Below, piece after piece: positions 1-9,947 of a stretch of DNA of 59,950 nucleotides. Position numbers and translations under genes: made by a program. The number at the start of each line of letters is the position of its first letter. The first letter of the stretch is position 1. The stretch is from assembly GCF_016583785.1 (NCBI RefSeq), contig NZ_NRRU01000029.1:1-59950 (forward strand), given 5' to 3'. The DNA is from Rubrivivax gelatinosus (GTDB taxonomy: Bacteria; Pseudomonadota; Gammaproteobacteria; Burkholderiales; Burkholderiaceae_C). Under the pieces are notes generated by a model. That model made no database searches, was not told the origin of the DNA, and was given only the letters and a program-made list of their open reading frames with translations.

Positions 1-172
1 TGATCTCCGCACCGACGGCCGCATACGCTTCGTCGGGTGCGCTTGCCGCCACCCCCGCGCCGCTCTGCACCTTCACGGTGTGGCCCTGGGCCTTCAGTTT
101 TTTCGCCGTCTCCGGGGTGACGGCGACACGCGTCTCGCCCTGCGCCGTCTCGAGCGGCACACCGATCAGCAT
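1..172 (-). CDS. pntA: NAD(P) transhydrogenase alpha subunit, N-terminal part
   Basis: Only the first 57 codons lie in the window; the rest runs off the left edge. The N-terminus begins MLIGVPLETAQGETRVAVTP and continues with KKLKAQGHTV, the typical opening of the alanine dehydrogenase/PntA fold. In the family PntA is the NAD(H)-binding subunit of the membrane proton-translocating transhydrogenase that exchanges hydride between NADH and NADP+. The ATG has AGGAG a few bases upstream. The gene diverges from the Nudix gene across about 105 bp. Alanine dehydrogenase shares this N-terminus, but the wording of the start favours PntA. Confidence 0.8.
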   Translation of the reverse strand, partial: MLIGVPLETAQGETRVAVTPETAKKLKAQGHTVKVQSGAGVAASAPDEAYAAVGAEI

Positions 173-277
173 GGGGATCTCCTCGCCAACATGGGTGAAT
201 TCTGGAATTGCGGGCGCCGCTTCGGGCGCCGCTTACGGGGCGACGAAGCTACCACAAGTCAACGCTAAGATCGGACC

Positions 278-781
278 ATGCCGGTCAGCCGCTGGACCCC
301 CTTCGTCACCGTCGCGGCGGTCGTCGCGCACCAGGGCCGCTACCTGCTCGTCGAAGAACACACCGCCGAGGGCCTCAGGCTGAACAACCCGGCCGGGCAT
401 CTGGAGCCGGGCGAGTCGCCACAGCAGGCGGTGGTGCGCGAGGCGCTCGAAGAGACCGCGCGCGAGTTCAGGCCCGAGGCGCTGGTCGGCGTCTACCTCT
501 CTCGTTTCGTGCGCGCAGCCGACGGCCGCGACCGCAGCTACCTGCGCATCGCCTATTGCGGCGGCGTCGGCGAGCCGCTGCCAGGGCGCGCCCTGGACCA
601 GGGCATCGTCGGCACAGTCTGGCTCACGCCCGACGAGATCCGCACCGAGGCGGCGCGTTTGCGCAGCCCGCTGGTGCAGCGTTGTGTCGAGGACCATCTG
701 GCAGGCCGCCGGCTGCCGCTCGACACGATCCATGCCGATCCGTCGGTGTTCGCCCCTCGAGTCGATCCGGGCTTGCGTTAG
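278..781 (+). CDS. Nudix hydrolase, NudJ-like
   Basis: This is a 167-residue single-domain Nudix protein. A beta-strand start ([20 protein letters not shown]) leads into the Nudix box at about residues 40-62 ([20 protein letters not shown]), which fits Gx5Ex7REUxEE except that the usual Gly after EE is replaced (EETA). The GHLEPGE form and the length resemble NudJ, a pyrophosphatase acting on thiamine pyrophosphate-type and nucleoside diphosphate substrates. The substrate here is inferred only. In E. coli nudJ lies next to mnmA; no mnmA is seen here. It is followed after 130 bp by a chemoreceptor gene and is probably a single-gene unit. Confidence 0.85.
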   Translation: MPVSRWTPFVTVAAVVAHQGRYLLVEEHTAEGLRLNNPAGHLEPGESPQQAVVREALEETAREFRPEALVGVYLSRFVRAADGRDRSYLRIAYCGGVGEPLPGRALDQGIVGTVWLTPDEIRTEAARLRSPLVQRCVEDHLAGRRLPLDTIHADPSVFAPRVDPGLR

Positions 782-911
782 CACAAGCAAGCCTCGTTTC
801 GCCCTCAAGCCCGGACGCCTGCCGCCGAACTGCACGTTGGTCGAGAACACTGCCGCCGCCGGCAGGACCGACCGGGCCATCACCGTCAGTGGCCTACAAA
901 AAGAAAGAACC

Positions 912-2480
912 ATGCGTCAAAACCTTCCGGTGACGCAGCGCGAACACCCGTTTCCAGACGGGACCACGCTGATGTCGATGACCGATCCGCGCGGCAAGAT
1001 CGTCTACGCGAACGCCGCCTTCGTCGCGATCTCGGGTTACGCCCGCGAGGAACTGGTCGGCCAGCCACACAACATCGTGCGCCACCCGGACGTGCCGGCA
1101 GCCGCCTTCGCCGACATGTGGACGACGCTGAAGGCCGGCCAGGCCTGGACCGGCATCGTCAAGAACCGGCGCAAGAACGGCGACCACTACTGGGTGCGCG
1201 CCAACGTCGCCCCGATCGTGCGCGACGGCCAGACCGTCGGCTACCTGTCGGTGCGCACACGCCCGACGGCCGACGAAATCCAGGGCTCAGAGGCGCTGTA
1301 CCGGCAGATCCGCGAAGGCCGCGCCAAGGGCCTGGCGATCCAGTGCGGGCTGCTGGTGCGCACCGGCGCCGGAGCGCTGCTGTCGCTGCGCCAGCGCATG
1401 TCGCTGGCCTGGCGCGTGCACCTGGGCTGCCTGCTGGCGGCGCTGCCAGCCGTCGGCGCCGCCGTCGCGAGCGCGGCGCCGGCACCGGTCGTCGCCGCGG
1501 TCGCCGCGTGCGCGGCAGTCGGCGCGCTGGCCGCCGACTGGTGGCTGCTGCAGCAGCTCGTGCGGCCGATCCGCAGCGTCGCCGAGCAGGCGCTGAAGGT
1601 CGCGACCGGCCAGCCGGGCACGGCGGTGCTGCTGGACCGCGCCGACGACGTCGGCATGCTGATGCGCTCGATCAACCAGTCGGGGCTGAACCTGCGCTCG
1701 CTGGTGGACGACGTCGCGCACCAGGTCGACGGCCTGGGCACCGCCAGCCGCGAGATCGCCGCCGGCAACCTGGACCTGTCGCAACGCACCGAGCAGACCG
1801 CGGCCAGCCTGGAAGAGACCGCGGCCTCGATGCAGCAGATGACCGGCAACGTGCGCCAGACGGCCGACAGCGCCGGCGTGGCCCACGATCTTGCCGCCGA
1901 GGCCACCGAGGCGGCGGCGCACGGCGGCGCCGCCGTCGGCCTGATGGTGGCGACGATGTCCGAGATCAGCGGCAGCTCGACACGCATCGGCGAGATCGTC
2001 GGCGTCATCGACGGCATCGCCTTCCAGACCAACCTGCTGGCGCTGAACGCGGCCGTCGAGGCCGCGCGGGCCGGCGAGCAGGGGCGTGGCTTCGCCGTCG
2101 TCGCCGCCGAGGTGCGGGCTCTGGCCAAACGGTCGGCCGAAGCGGCGCGCGAGATCAAGCGCCTGATCACGGAGTCGCAGGAGCGTGTCGAGGCCGGCAA
2201 CCGCCAGGCCGGCGACACCGGCGCGGCGATGGAGCGCCTGGTCGGGCAGGTGCGCCGCGTCGGCGACCTGCTGGGCGAGATCAGCTCGGCAGCGCGTGAG
2301 CAGAGCGACGGCATCGGCCAGGTCAACAGCGCGGTGTCCGAACTCGACCGCTCGACGCAGCAGAACGCCGCGCTGGTGGAACAGACCGCCGCCGCCGCCG
2401 CCAGCCTGCGCCAGCAGGCGCAGGCGCTGTCCGAGGCGGTCGCGGTCTTCGACATGGGCGCGAAGACGGCACGCGGGTGA
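912..2480 (+). CDS. Aer-like methyl-accepting chemotaxis protein with PAS sensor
   Basis: The 522-residue protein begins with a cytoplasmic PAS domain (about 10-125) containing [32 protein letters not shown] and [13 protein letters not shown], the pattern of the FAD-binding PAS of Aer-type energy/redox sensors. A hydrophobic hairpin follows (about 165-215), then a HAMP-like linker and a long coiled-coil signalling domain whose tip (about 365-415) includes [20 protein letters not shown], the CheA/CheW-contacting hairpin. There is no periplasmic domain. ATG at 912 was chosen because an AAGAAAG ribosome site precedes it and the PAS domain starts soon after; a longer in-frame ORF reaches back into the Nudix gene and is not needed. 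It probably reports redox state to the flagellar chemotaxis system. Confidence 0.9.
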   Translation: MRQNLPVTQREHPFPDGTTLMSMTDPRGKIVYANAAFVAISGYAREELVGQPHNIVRHPDVPAAAFADMWTTLKAGQAWTGIVKNRRKNGDHYWVRANVAPIVRDGQTVGYLSVRTRPTADEIQGSEALYRQIREGRAKGLAIQCGLLVRTGAGALLSLRQRMSLAWRVHLGCLLAALPAVGAAVASAAPAPVVAAVAACAAVGALAADWWLLQQLVRPIRSVAEQALKVATGQPGTAVLLDRADDVGMLMRSINQSGLNLRSLVDDVAHQVDGLGTASREIAAGNLDLSQRTEQTAASLEETAASMQQMTGNVRQTADSAGVAHDLAAEATEAAAHGGAAVGLMVATMSEISGSSTRIGEIVGVIDGIAFQTNLLALNAAVEAARAGEQGRGFAVVAAEVRALAKRSAEAAREIKRLITESQERVEAGNRQAGDTGAAMERLVGQVRRVGDLLGEISSAAREQSDGIGQVNSAVSELDRSTQQNAALVEQTAAAAASLRQQAQALSEAVAVFDMGAKTARG

Positions 2481-2538
2481 GGGGCGCGCGGCTGTGGCGC
2501 CGCGCGAATAATCGCCGGGTCCCTTCCAGGAGGCCGGC

Positions 2539-3495
2539 TTGAATTTCCAGCAGCTGCGTTCGGTGCGCGAGACAGCGCGCCGCGGCTTCAACCTGACCGA
2601 GGTCGCCCAGGTGCTGCACACCTCGCAGCCGGGTGTCAGCCGCCAGATCCGCGAGCTCGAGACCGAACTCGGCATCGAGATCTTCGTGCGCGCCGGCAAA
2701 CGCCTGACCGGGCTCACGCCGCCGGGCGAGACCGTGCTGCCGATCGTCGAGCGCCTGCTGCAGGAGGCCGACAACCTGAAGCGCGCCGGCGACGACTACG
2801 CGGCCCAGGGCAAGGGCACGCTGGTCATCGCCGCAACCCACTCGCAGGCGCGCTACGCGCTGCCGACCGCGGTGCGCGACTTCCGCGCGATGCACCCGAA
2901 CGTGCAGCTGCGGCTGCACCAGGGCTCGCCCAAGCAGGTGGCCGAGCTGCTGCTCGAGGGCGAGGCCGACCTGGGCGTCGCGACGGCGCTGATCGCGACC
3001 TATCCCGAGCTGGTGGCGCTGCCCTGCTACCGCTGGACGCACTCGGTGATCGTGCCCGCCGGCCACGAGCTCGCCGAGGAGGCGGCGCGCGGCGTGCCGC
3101 TGACGCTGGAGCGCCTGGCCGAGTTCGCGCTGATCACCTACGAACCCGGCTACACCGGCCGCAGCCAGATCGACGAGGCCTTCACGCAGCGCGGGCTGGT
3201 GCTGGACCTGGTGCTGTCGGCGATGGACGCCGACGTCATCAAGACCTACGTCGAGCTGGGCATGGGCGTGGGCATCATCGCCGCGATGGCCTGGGACGAG
3301 CAGCGCGACCCGGGCCTGCGCGCGATCGACGCGCGCCACCTCTTCGCCACCAACATGACCCACGTCGGCCTGCGCCGCGGCGCCTACCTGCGCGACTACG
3401 TCTACGACTTCATCCGCACCTTCGCGTCGCCGCTGGACCGGGCCCACGTCGAACGGGCGATGGCGGCGCCGGTGGGGACGGTGGTGGAGCCGTGA
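2539..3495 (+). CDS. cysB: LysR-type regulator CysB
   Basis: A 318-residue LysR-family activator. The N-terminus (MNFQQLRSVRETARRGFNLT, then EVAQVLHTSQPGVSRQIREL) is the CysB/Cbl winged helix-turn-helix; the remainder is a periplasmic-binding-protein-like effector domain with the CysB-type TATHSQARYALP segment. In the family CysB with N-acetylserine activates sulfate uptake and assimilation genes. The start is TTG at 2539 with a strong CAGGAGG site six bases upstream. The sulfate ABC importer lies nearby on the opposite strand (4.8-8.8 kb), which supports CysB rather than another LysR protein. The gene converges on cysA, with a DUF1294 gene and two repeat copies in between. Confidence 0.92.
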   Translation: MNFQQLRSVRETARRGFNLTEVAQVLHTSQPGVSRQIRELETELGIEIFVRAGKRLTGLTPPGETVLPIVERLLQEADNLKRAGDDYAAQGKGTLVIAATHSQARYALPTAVRDFRAMHPNVQLRLHQGSPKQVAELLLEGEADLGVATALIATYPELVALPCYRWTHSVIVPAGHELAEEAARGVPLTLERLAEFALITYEPGYTGRSQIDEAFTQRGLVLDLVLSAMDADVIKTYVELGMGVGIIAAMAWDEQRDPGLRAIDARHLFATNMTHVGLRRGAYLRDYVYDFIRTFASPLDRAHVERAMAAPVGTVVEP

Positions 3496-3803
3496 CTGGG
3501 TGATCGGCGACGGTCGACGCCGCGCGCGCCGGCATCGGCGCGGGCCGCGGCCGCCGGGTGGCCGGTTCCGGTCATGTCCCCCGGCCCGGCTGCGCCGGGC
3601 CTCCTCCTCATACTTCCCTCCACCGGCCACCCGACGTCCGCGGCGGGCGGTGCGGGGGCTGTTCGCCTTTGAGGTCATCCTTTCGCGCCGGTCGGCGGTC
3701 AGTTGCTGAATCGTCTCCCTCGACGATCAAATCCCCGGCGTGCCCACCGCGCCGCCCCACGCAACCGCTAGCCTGCCAGCCTCGACTGCCCCAAGGCCAA
3801 GGC
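3496..3803. other. 308-bp non-coding gap after cysB
   Basis: No convincing reading frame is present. The middle is occupied by one copy of a hairpin-rich repeat (see the separate entry at 3545-3643). The remaining 160 bp before the DUF1294 gene is plain GC-rich sequence in which I see no clear promoter. Confidence 0.6.
3545..3643 (+). repeat. Dispersed structured repeat, copy 1
   Basis: A nested stem structure. The outer arms are a perfect 12-bp inverted repeat at 3555-3566 and 3622-3633, extended outward by CCGCGG (3545-3550) pairing with CCGCGG (3638-3643) across a 4x4 internal loop. Inside is a 7-bp hairpin (3583-3589 with 3595-3601). The single-stranded parts TCATGTCCCCC and CCTCCTCCTnATACTT are almost identical to those of copy 2 at 4636-4738, while the stem sequences differ but still pair. 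It may be a REP-like mobile repeat or a structured RNA; no function is known to me. Confidence 0.7.
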
Positions 3804-4418
3804 ATGCGCTTCGACGGCAAGCTCACGAACTGGAACGACGACCGCGGGTTCGGCTACATCGTGTCCACCCAGGGCGGCGAGCCGATCTTCATGCACATCT
3901 CGGAATGGCCGAAAGACGCGCCGAGGCCGCGGCTGCAGCAGGCGGTGTCGTTCGAGATCGAACTCGGCCCCAAGGGCAAGCGCGCGTGCAAGGTCCAGCT
4001 CATCACGCCGCGCCGACCGGCGCCCCGGCCACCCCCGGCACGTGCCACGCAGTGGGGCACGGCCACGCTGTTCGTGATTCCCGCCTTCCTGCTGCTCTAC
4101 CTGGGTCTGGCGGTGCTGTGGCGGCTGCCGCCATGGGTCGGCGGCGTGTACCTTGCCGCCAGCCTCGTCACCTTCAGCGCCTACGCGCTGGACAAGTCCG
4201 CTGCGGAACGCGGTGCCTGGCGCACGCCGGAGAGCACGCTGCACACGCTGGCGCTGTTCGGCGGCTGGCCGGGAGCGCTGCTGGCGCAGCAGGTGCTGCG
4301 CCACAAGTCGAGCAAGCAGGCCTTCCGCCGCGTCTTCTGGGCGACGGTGGTGCTGAACGTCATCGCCCTGCTGGCGCTCGGCTCGCCGCTGCGCGCGACG
4401 ATGACCGGCGCTGGCTGA
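3804..4418 (+). CDS. Cold-shock domain / DUF1294 membrane protein
   Basis: 204 residues in two parts. Residues 1-70 form a cold-shock domain (MRFDGKLTNWNDDRGFGYIV, then PIFMHISEWP), with the RGFGYI and FMHIS motifs of the RNP1/RNP2 nucleic-acid-binding strands. After a Pro/Arg linker come about four hydrophobic segments with AYALDKSAAERGAWRTPEST and LFGGWPGALLAQ, the signature of DUF1294. The CSD-DUF1294 fusion is a known but functionally uncharacterised family in proteobacteria. ATG at 3804 sits directly at the CSD; the longer in-frame ORF upstream crosses the repeat and is rejected. The gene is flanked by the two inverted copies of the structured repeat. Confidence 0.85.
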   Translation: MRFDGKLTNWNDDRGFGYIVSTQGGEPIFMHISEWPKDAPRPRLQQAVSFEIELGPKGKRACKVQLITPRRPAPRPPPARATQWGTATLFVIPAFLLLYLGLAVLWRLPPWVGGVYLAASLVTFSAYALDKSAAERGAWRTPESTLHTLALFGGWPGALLAQQVLRHKSSKQAFRRVFWATVVLNVIALLALGSPLRATMTGAG

Positions 4419-4835
4419 AGGGCTGCGCTCACGTGCGCGCCGAGCAGCGGCGCACGCCGCAACAGATGGGGCGTATCTGGCCGCCAGACCCGCGCAAGAG
4501 CCTGACGACGTCTCCGGGATCGCTGGGGCGCCCGGCGAAAGCAGGTTCGCCACACAGCTCCAAATCGCCCGTGCTCGGTATCTGTCTGCACGCACAACCG
4601 CCTGAGCACCGGCAGTGGAACACCTCCCGGTCCCGGAGCCGGCCGGCGGGGCGTGTCCCGGAGTGAAGTATTAGGAGGAGGGCGGGCGCAGCCCGCCCGG
4701 GGGACATGAACGCAGGGGCACGCCCCGCCGGCCGGCTCTCGCACCGACGGTGGCGGCGCGGTCTTCGCGAGATTGGGCGCACGACGCAACAGCAGGCGTT
4801 CGATTCCGACTGCCACGAGCGCTCCCCCAACCCGC
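4419..4835. other. 417-bp non-coding gap between DUF1294 gene and cysA
   Basis: Short frames exist on both strands but none shows a recognisable protein, a good start or family resemblance. The part from 4636 to 4738 is copy 2 of the structured repeat. The stretch 4430-4620 is less biased in composition than its neighbours and contains no feature I can name; it could be the decayed remains of a gene. Confidence 0.5.
4636..4738 (-). repeat. Dispersed structured repeat, copy 2 (inverted)
   Basis: A perfect 20-bp inverted repeat (4636-4655 with 4719-4738) encloses a second hairpin, GGGCGGGC-GCA-GCCCGCCC, near 4680-4697. Read on the minus strand, the core TCATGTCCCCCGGG...CTGCGCC...CCTCCTCCTAATACTTC matches copy 1 at 3545-3643 in order and spacing. 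The stems have changed at both positions of many pairs. It lies just downstream of the cysA stop codon, so it could also act as a 3' end structure for the sulfate transport operon. Confidence 0.7.
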
Positions 4836-5844
<1,009 letters not shown>

Positions 5845-5855
<11 letters not shown>

Positions 5856-6798
5856 CGGCAGTTCCCTTCAACGTCGCCTTCACGCGCTGCTCGACGACGT
5901 ACTTCAACACCAGGGTGACGAGCGCCAGCGCCGCCAGCAGCGACGCCACCGCGAAGGCCGCGGCGAACTGGTACTCGTTGTAGAGGATCTCGATGTGCAG
6001 CGGCATCGTGTTCGTCTCGCCGCGGATGTGGCCGCTGACGACGCTGACCGCGCCGAACTCGCCCATCGCCCGCGCGTTGCAGAGGATCACGCCGTACAGC
6101 AGCGCCCACTTCACGTTGGGCAGCGTGACGCGGCGGAAGATCTGCCAGCCGCCGGCGCCCAGCACACGCGCCGCCTCCTCCTGCTCGACGCCCTGGGCCT
6201 GCATCAGCGGGATCAGTTCGCGCGCGATGAACGGGAAGGTGACGAAGATCGTCGCCAGCACGATGCCCGGCACCGCGAACACGACCTTCAGGTCATGGTC
6301 GCGCAGCCACTCGCCGAACCAGCCCTGCATGCCGAAGACGAGCACGAAGACCAGGCCGGCGATCACCGGGCTGACCGAGAACGGCAGGTCGATCAGCGTC
6401 AGCAGCACGTTCTTGCCGCGGAAGTCGAACTTGGCGATGCACCAGGCCGCGGCGACGCCGAAGACCAGGTTCAGCGGCACGCTGATCAGCGCCGCCACCA
6501 GCGTCAGCTTGATCGCCGACAGCGCGTCGGGCTCGACGATGGCCGCCAGGTAGACCGCCCAGCCCTTCTTCAGGCCTTCGTGGAAGACGGTCGCCAACGG
6601 CACGAACAGGAACAGCGTCAGGAAGGCGAGCGCGACGCCGATCAGCAGACGCCGCACCCAGGCCGGCTCCTCGGTGGCGCCGAGCCGGTGCGGCGGCGCC
6701 ACGGCCTTCGGCCAGGCCTCGGTCTTGCGGTGCACGACGGCGCGCCAGCCGCCGCGCAGCCGCGTCGTCGTCGCCGTCGTCGCCGTCGTCGTGTTCAT
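5845..6798 (-). CDS. cysW: Sulfate ABC importer permease CysW
   Basis: 317-residue inner-membrane permease with about six transmembrane segments. It contains the EAA loop typical of binding-protein-dependent permeases ([20 protein letters not shown]) and the CysW-type ending [20 protein letters not shown]. The N-terminus is odd: [12 protein letters not shown], a Thr/Ala run encoded by an imperfect triplet repeat, followed by a long cytoplasmic lead before the first membrane helix. The start overlaps the cysT stop as ATGA, and its end overlaps cysA by 11 bp. It forms the transport channel with CysT. Confidence 0.94.
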
Positions 6799-7631
6799 AC
6801 GCCCCCCTGGCGCTTGCGCGCCCAGGCCTGCAGCGCGTTGATCACCAGCAGCAGCGCGAACGAGGTCACCAGCATGACGACGGCGACCGCGGTCGCGCCG
6901 GCGTAGTCGTACTGCTCGAGCTTGGTGATGATGATCAGCGGCGTGATCTCGCTCACCATCGGCATGTTGCCGGCGATGAAGATCACCGAGCCGTATTCAC
7001 CCAGCGCGCGCGCAAAGGCGAGCGCGAACCCGGTGAGCAGCGCCGGCATCACGATCGGCAGCACCACCTTCGTCACCGTCTGGAGCCGCGTCGCGCCCAG
7101 CGTCGCGGCGGCTTCCTCGAACTCGCGGTTCACGTCCTCCAGCACCGGCTGCACCGTGCGCACGACGAAGGGCAGGCCGATGAAGACCAGCGCGACGAAC
7201 ACGCCGACCGGCGTGAACGCCACCTTGAACGGCAGCCACTGACCGATGGCGCCGTTGCCGGCGTAGATCGCCGTCAGCGCGATGCCGGCGACGGCCGTCG
7301 GCAGCGCGAACGGCAGATCCACCAGCGCGTCGACGAAACGCCGGCCCGGGAAGCGGTAGCGCACCAGCACCCAGGCGACGAGCAGGCCGAAGACGGCGTT
7401 CAGCAGCGCGGCGGCGAACGAAGCGCCGAAGGTCAGCCGGTAGGAGGCGACCACGCGCGGCGACATCGTCGCGGCGACAAACCCCTCCCAGGTCAGCGTC
7501 GCGGTCTTCAGGAACGCGGCCGACAGCGGCACGAGCACGATCAGGCACACGTAGAGCACGACGAAGCCGAACGCGAGATCGAAGCCGGGCAGGACGGTGT
7601 GGCGGCGCAGCAGCGCGCGGGAAAACGGCAT
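6795..7631 (-). CDS. cysT: Sulfate ABC importer permease CysT
   Basis: 278-residue inner-membrane permease, also called CysU. It has about six hydrophobic helices, the permease loop [20 protein letters not shown], and the characteristic [22 protein letters not shown] at 7631 was chosen over an upstream start 93 bp away because GGAGG precedes it at proper spacing and the protein then begins [20 protein letters not shown], a normal family start. It lies 176 bp downstream of sbp, with a stem-loop in the gap, and overlaps cysW by 4 bp. Confidence 0.94.
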   Translation of the reverse strand: MPFSRALLRRHTVLPGFDLAFGFVVLYVCLIVLVPLSAAFLKTATLTWEGFVAATMSPRVVASYRLTFGASFAAALLNAVFGLLVAWVLVRYRFPGRRFVDALVDLPFALPTAVAGIALTAIYAGNGAIGQWLPFKVAFTPVGVFVALVFIGLPFVVRTVQPVLEDVNREFEEAAATLGATRLQTVTKVVLPIVMPALLTGFALAFARALGEYGSVIFIAGNMPMVSEITPLIIITKLEQYDYAGATAVAVVMLVTSFALLLVINALQAWARKRQGGV

Positions 7632-7776
7632 CAGGCCTCCACGCGCCGTGCCGTTCGCACGCGCTTCATCGGTTTGCTCATGGGAAAGGGCTGTTAACGA
7701 AGCTGAACGCATCGTAGGCAGCACTTGTCGGCCACCTACGAAGCGTTTCGAGGATCGTTATGCGGCCGGCGTCTGT

Positions 7777-7806
7777 CCCCGCGGATGCGGGCGCCGGCCC
7801 GCGGGG
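7777..7806 (-). terminator. Stem-loop between sbp and cysT
   Basis: An 8-bp perfect stem (CCCCGCGG at 7777-7784 with CCGCGGGG at 7799-7806) directly after the sbp stop codon, without a T-run. Such structures after binding-protein genes often stabilise the upstream mRNA or partly attenuate transcription, giving more binding protein than permease. That role is inferred here. Confidence 0.45.
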
Positions 7807-7807
7807 G

Positions 7808-8821
7808 TCACTTGCGGGCGTAGACCTGGTCGAAGGTACCGCCGTCGGCGAAGTGCGTCTGCTGCGCCTTGGCCCAGCCGCCGAAGACCTGGTCGATCGT
7901 GAACAGGTTGACCTTCGGGAACTGACTCGCGTACTTGGCCGCGGCCTTCGGGTCGATCGGGCGGTAGTAGTTCTGGCCGGCGATGTCCTGGCCTTCGGGC
8001 GAGTACAGGTACTCGAGGTAGGCCTGGGCGACGGCACGCGTGCCCTTCTTGTCGACGACCTTGTCGACCACCGTCACCGGCGGCTCGGCCAGGATGGACA
8101 GCGAAGGCGCGACGATGTCGAACTTGTCCGGACCGAGTTCCTTCAGCGCCAGCAGGGCCTCGTTCTCCCAGGCCAGCAGCACGTCGCCGACGCCGCGTTC
8201 GACGAAGGTCGTGGTCGCGCCACGTGCGCCGCTGTCGAGCACCGGCACGTTCGCGAGGATCTTGCCGACAAACTCCTTGGCCTTGGCCTCGGAGCCGTAC
8301 TTCTTCTGCGCGTAGCCCCAGGCGGCGAGGTAGTTCCAGCGCGCGCCGCCGGAAGTCTTGGGGTTGGGCGTGATGACGGCGATGCCGGGCTTGATCAGGT
8401 CGTCCCAGTCCTTGATGCCCTTCGGGTTGCCCTTGCGCACGAGGAACACGATGGTCGAGGTGTAGGGCGAGCTGTTGTGCTTCAGGCGCTTCTGCCAGTC
8501 GGGCGGCAGCAGCTTGGCGCGCGCGCCGATCTCGTCAATGTCGTAGGCCAGCGCCAGCGTGACGACGTCGGCTTCAAGGCCGTCGATGACCGAACGCGCC
8601 TGCTTGCCCGAACCGCCGTGCGACTGCTTGACCGTCACGGTGTCGCCGGTCTTGCCCTTCCAGTAGGTCGCGAACGCCTTGTTGTAGTCCTGGTAGAGCT
8701 CGCGCGTCGGGTCGTAGGAGACGTTCAGCAGCGTGATGTCCTTGGCCCAGGCCCCGGCGGCAGCAACGGCGAGCGCAGCAGCGGCGAACGACGCGCGCCA
8801 GGGGAAACGGTGGAGGTTCAT
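7808..8821 (-). CDS. sbp: Sulfate-binding periplasmic protein
   Basis: 337 residues. A signal peptide ([20 protein letters not shown], cleavage near AWA-KD) precedes a mature protein beginning [20 protein letters not shown], the family hallmark. [20 protein letters not shown] is the sulfate-binding loop region, and [13 protein letters not shown] and [14 protein letters not shown] segments are typical. It captures sulfate (or thiosulfate) for the CysTWA importer. ATG at 8821 was preferred to an upstream in-frame TTG because it begins directly at the signal peptide. It is the first gene of the operon and diverges from the BchO-like gene across about 220 bp, where CysB would be expected to act, though I see no clear CysB site. 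Confidence 0.94.
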   Translation of the reverse strand: MNLHRFPWRASFAAAALAVAAAGAWAKDITLLNVSYDPTRELYQDYNKAFATYWKGKTGDTVTVKQSHGGSGKQARSVIDGLEADVVTLALAYDIDEIGARAKLLPPDWQKRLKHNSSPYTSTIVFLVRKGNPKGIKDWDDLIKPGIAVITPNPKTSGGARWNYLAAWGYAQKKYGSEAKAKEFVGKILANVPVLDSGARGATTTFVERGVGDVLLAWENEALLALKELGPDKFDIVAPSLSILAEPPVTVVDKVVDKKGTRAVAQAYLEYLYSPEGQDIAGQNYYRPIDPKAAAKYASQFPKVNLFTIDQVFGGWAKAQQTHFADGGTFDQVYARK

Positions 8822-9040
8822 GCGTAATCCGGTCGGTGAGGGATGCAACGCATGCTAGGAACGAGGAAGCAGCGAAAGAACGAATGAAATCGCCGATCCT
8901 TATGCGCTTTGCGCCCATCGCGTGCCGCGCTGCGTCCGGCTTGCGGCCGATCCGCGGCCGCGCCGACGGCGCCGGCTATGCTCGGGCGCCATGCCCACCC
9001 CCGTCTTGCGAAGACCCGCACACGCTCCCGGGAGCGCGCG

Positions 9041-9889
9041 ATGACGCTGCCGCCCGCGGACTGGCCGCTGCGTGACCTGAGCCGCTCGGTGCGCACCGGC
9101 GAAGTCGACTGGCACGTGCAGGTCGCCGGTCGCGGCCCGGTCATCCTGCTGCTGCACGGCTCCGGCGGCTCCTCGCACTCGTTCGCCGGCATGCTGCCGC
9201 AGCTGGCGGCGCACGGCACCGTCGTCGTGCCCGACCTGCCGGGCCACGGTTTCACCACCGGCGCACGTTACGACTCGCTGACGCTGCCGCGGCTGCGCGA
9301 GGCGCTGGCGTCGCTGCTGCAGGCGCTGGAGCTGCCGCGGCCGGCGCTGGTGGCCGGCCACTCGGCCGGCGCGGCGCTGGCGCTGCGCTGGGCACTGGAC
9401 GCGCCGCGGCCGCCGAAGGCGGTGCTGGGCTTCGCGCCGTCGCTGGTGCCGCCGCCCGCTTATTACATGCAGTGGATGGCGCCGCTGGTGCACCCGTTCG
9501 CGACCTCGGCGCCGGTGACCTCGCTGCTGGCCTGGTCGGTCGGGCCCACCGGCATGCTCGACTGGCTGCTCGACTCCACCGGCACCCGGCTGCCGGAACC
9601 GGAGCGCCGGCTCTACCGCACGCTGTTCGCCCAGCCCGGCCACGTGCGCGGCGCGATGAGCTTCATGGCCGCGGCCGACCTGCCGCGGCTGCTGCCGGGC
9701 TGCGCGGCGCTGCGCTGCCCGACGGCCTTCGTGCTCGGCCGCGACGACGGCTGGCTGCGCGAGCAGCCGTTGCGCCGGGTGCTGGAGCGCCACCTGCCCC
9801 AGGCCGCGGTCGAGACCTGGCCCGGCGGCCACCTGCTGCACGAGCTGGAGTCCCGGCGCGCCGCCGAGCGCCTGATCGCGCTGTTGTGA
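9041..9889 (+). CDS. Alpha/beta hydrolase, BchO-like
   Basis: 282-residue alpha/beta hydrolase. LLLHGSGGSSHSF is the oxyanion-hole region, VVPDLPGHGFT follows, the nucleophile elbow is GHSAGAALALR (Ser in GHSAG), and a late Asp (GRDDGW) and His (GGHLLHE) complete the apparent triad. The pattern ADWPLRDLSRSV...WHVQVAGRGP...PDLPGHGFT...GHSAGAA...RTLFAQPGHVRGAM closely follows BchO, a magnesium-chelatase accessory protein encoded in photosynthesis gene clusters. Here it stands alone between sbp and a phosphatase gene. ATG at 9041 has GGGAG upstream. It is either a true BchO relocated out of a cluster or a related hydrolase. Confidence 0.75.
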   Translation: MTLPPADWPLRDLSRSVRTGEVDWHVQVAGRGPVILLLHGSGGSSHSFAGMLPQLAAHGTVVVPDLPGHGFTTGARYDSLTLPRLREALASLLQALELPRPALVAGHSAGAALALRWALDAPRPPKAVLGFAPSLVPPPAYYMQWMAPLVHPFATSAPVTSLLAWSVGPTGMLDWLLDSTGTRLPEPERRLYRTLFAQPGHVRGAMSFMAAADLPRLLPGCAALRCPTAFVLGRDDGWLREQPLRRVLERHLPQAAVETWPGGHLLHELESRRAAERLIALL

Positions 9890-9947
9890 ACGTCGCCCGC
9901 CGGGCCCGACACGGCCGCGTCGGGCGCCGGCGGCATACTGGCTGGCG

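Noticed and set aside
4429..4830. Open frames in the gap before cysA considered as a transposase remnant
   Set aside because: No transposase motif or terminal inverted repeats beyond the structured element; no evidence for a gene.
6745..6800. Triplet repeat (GAC/ACG) at the start of cysW
   Set aside because: Short and imperfect; it simply encodes the Thr/Ala N-terminus. I considered a slippage-controlled start but the repeat is in triplets and cannot shift frame.
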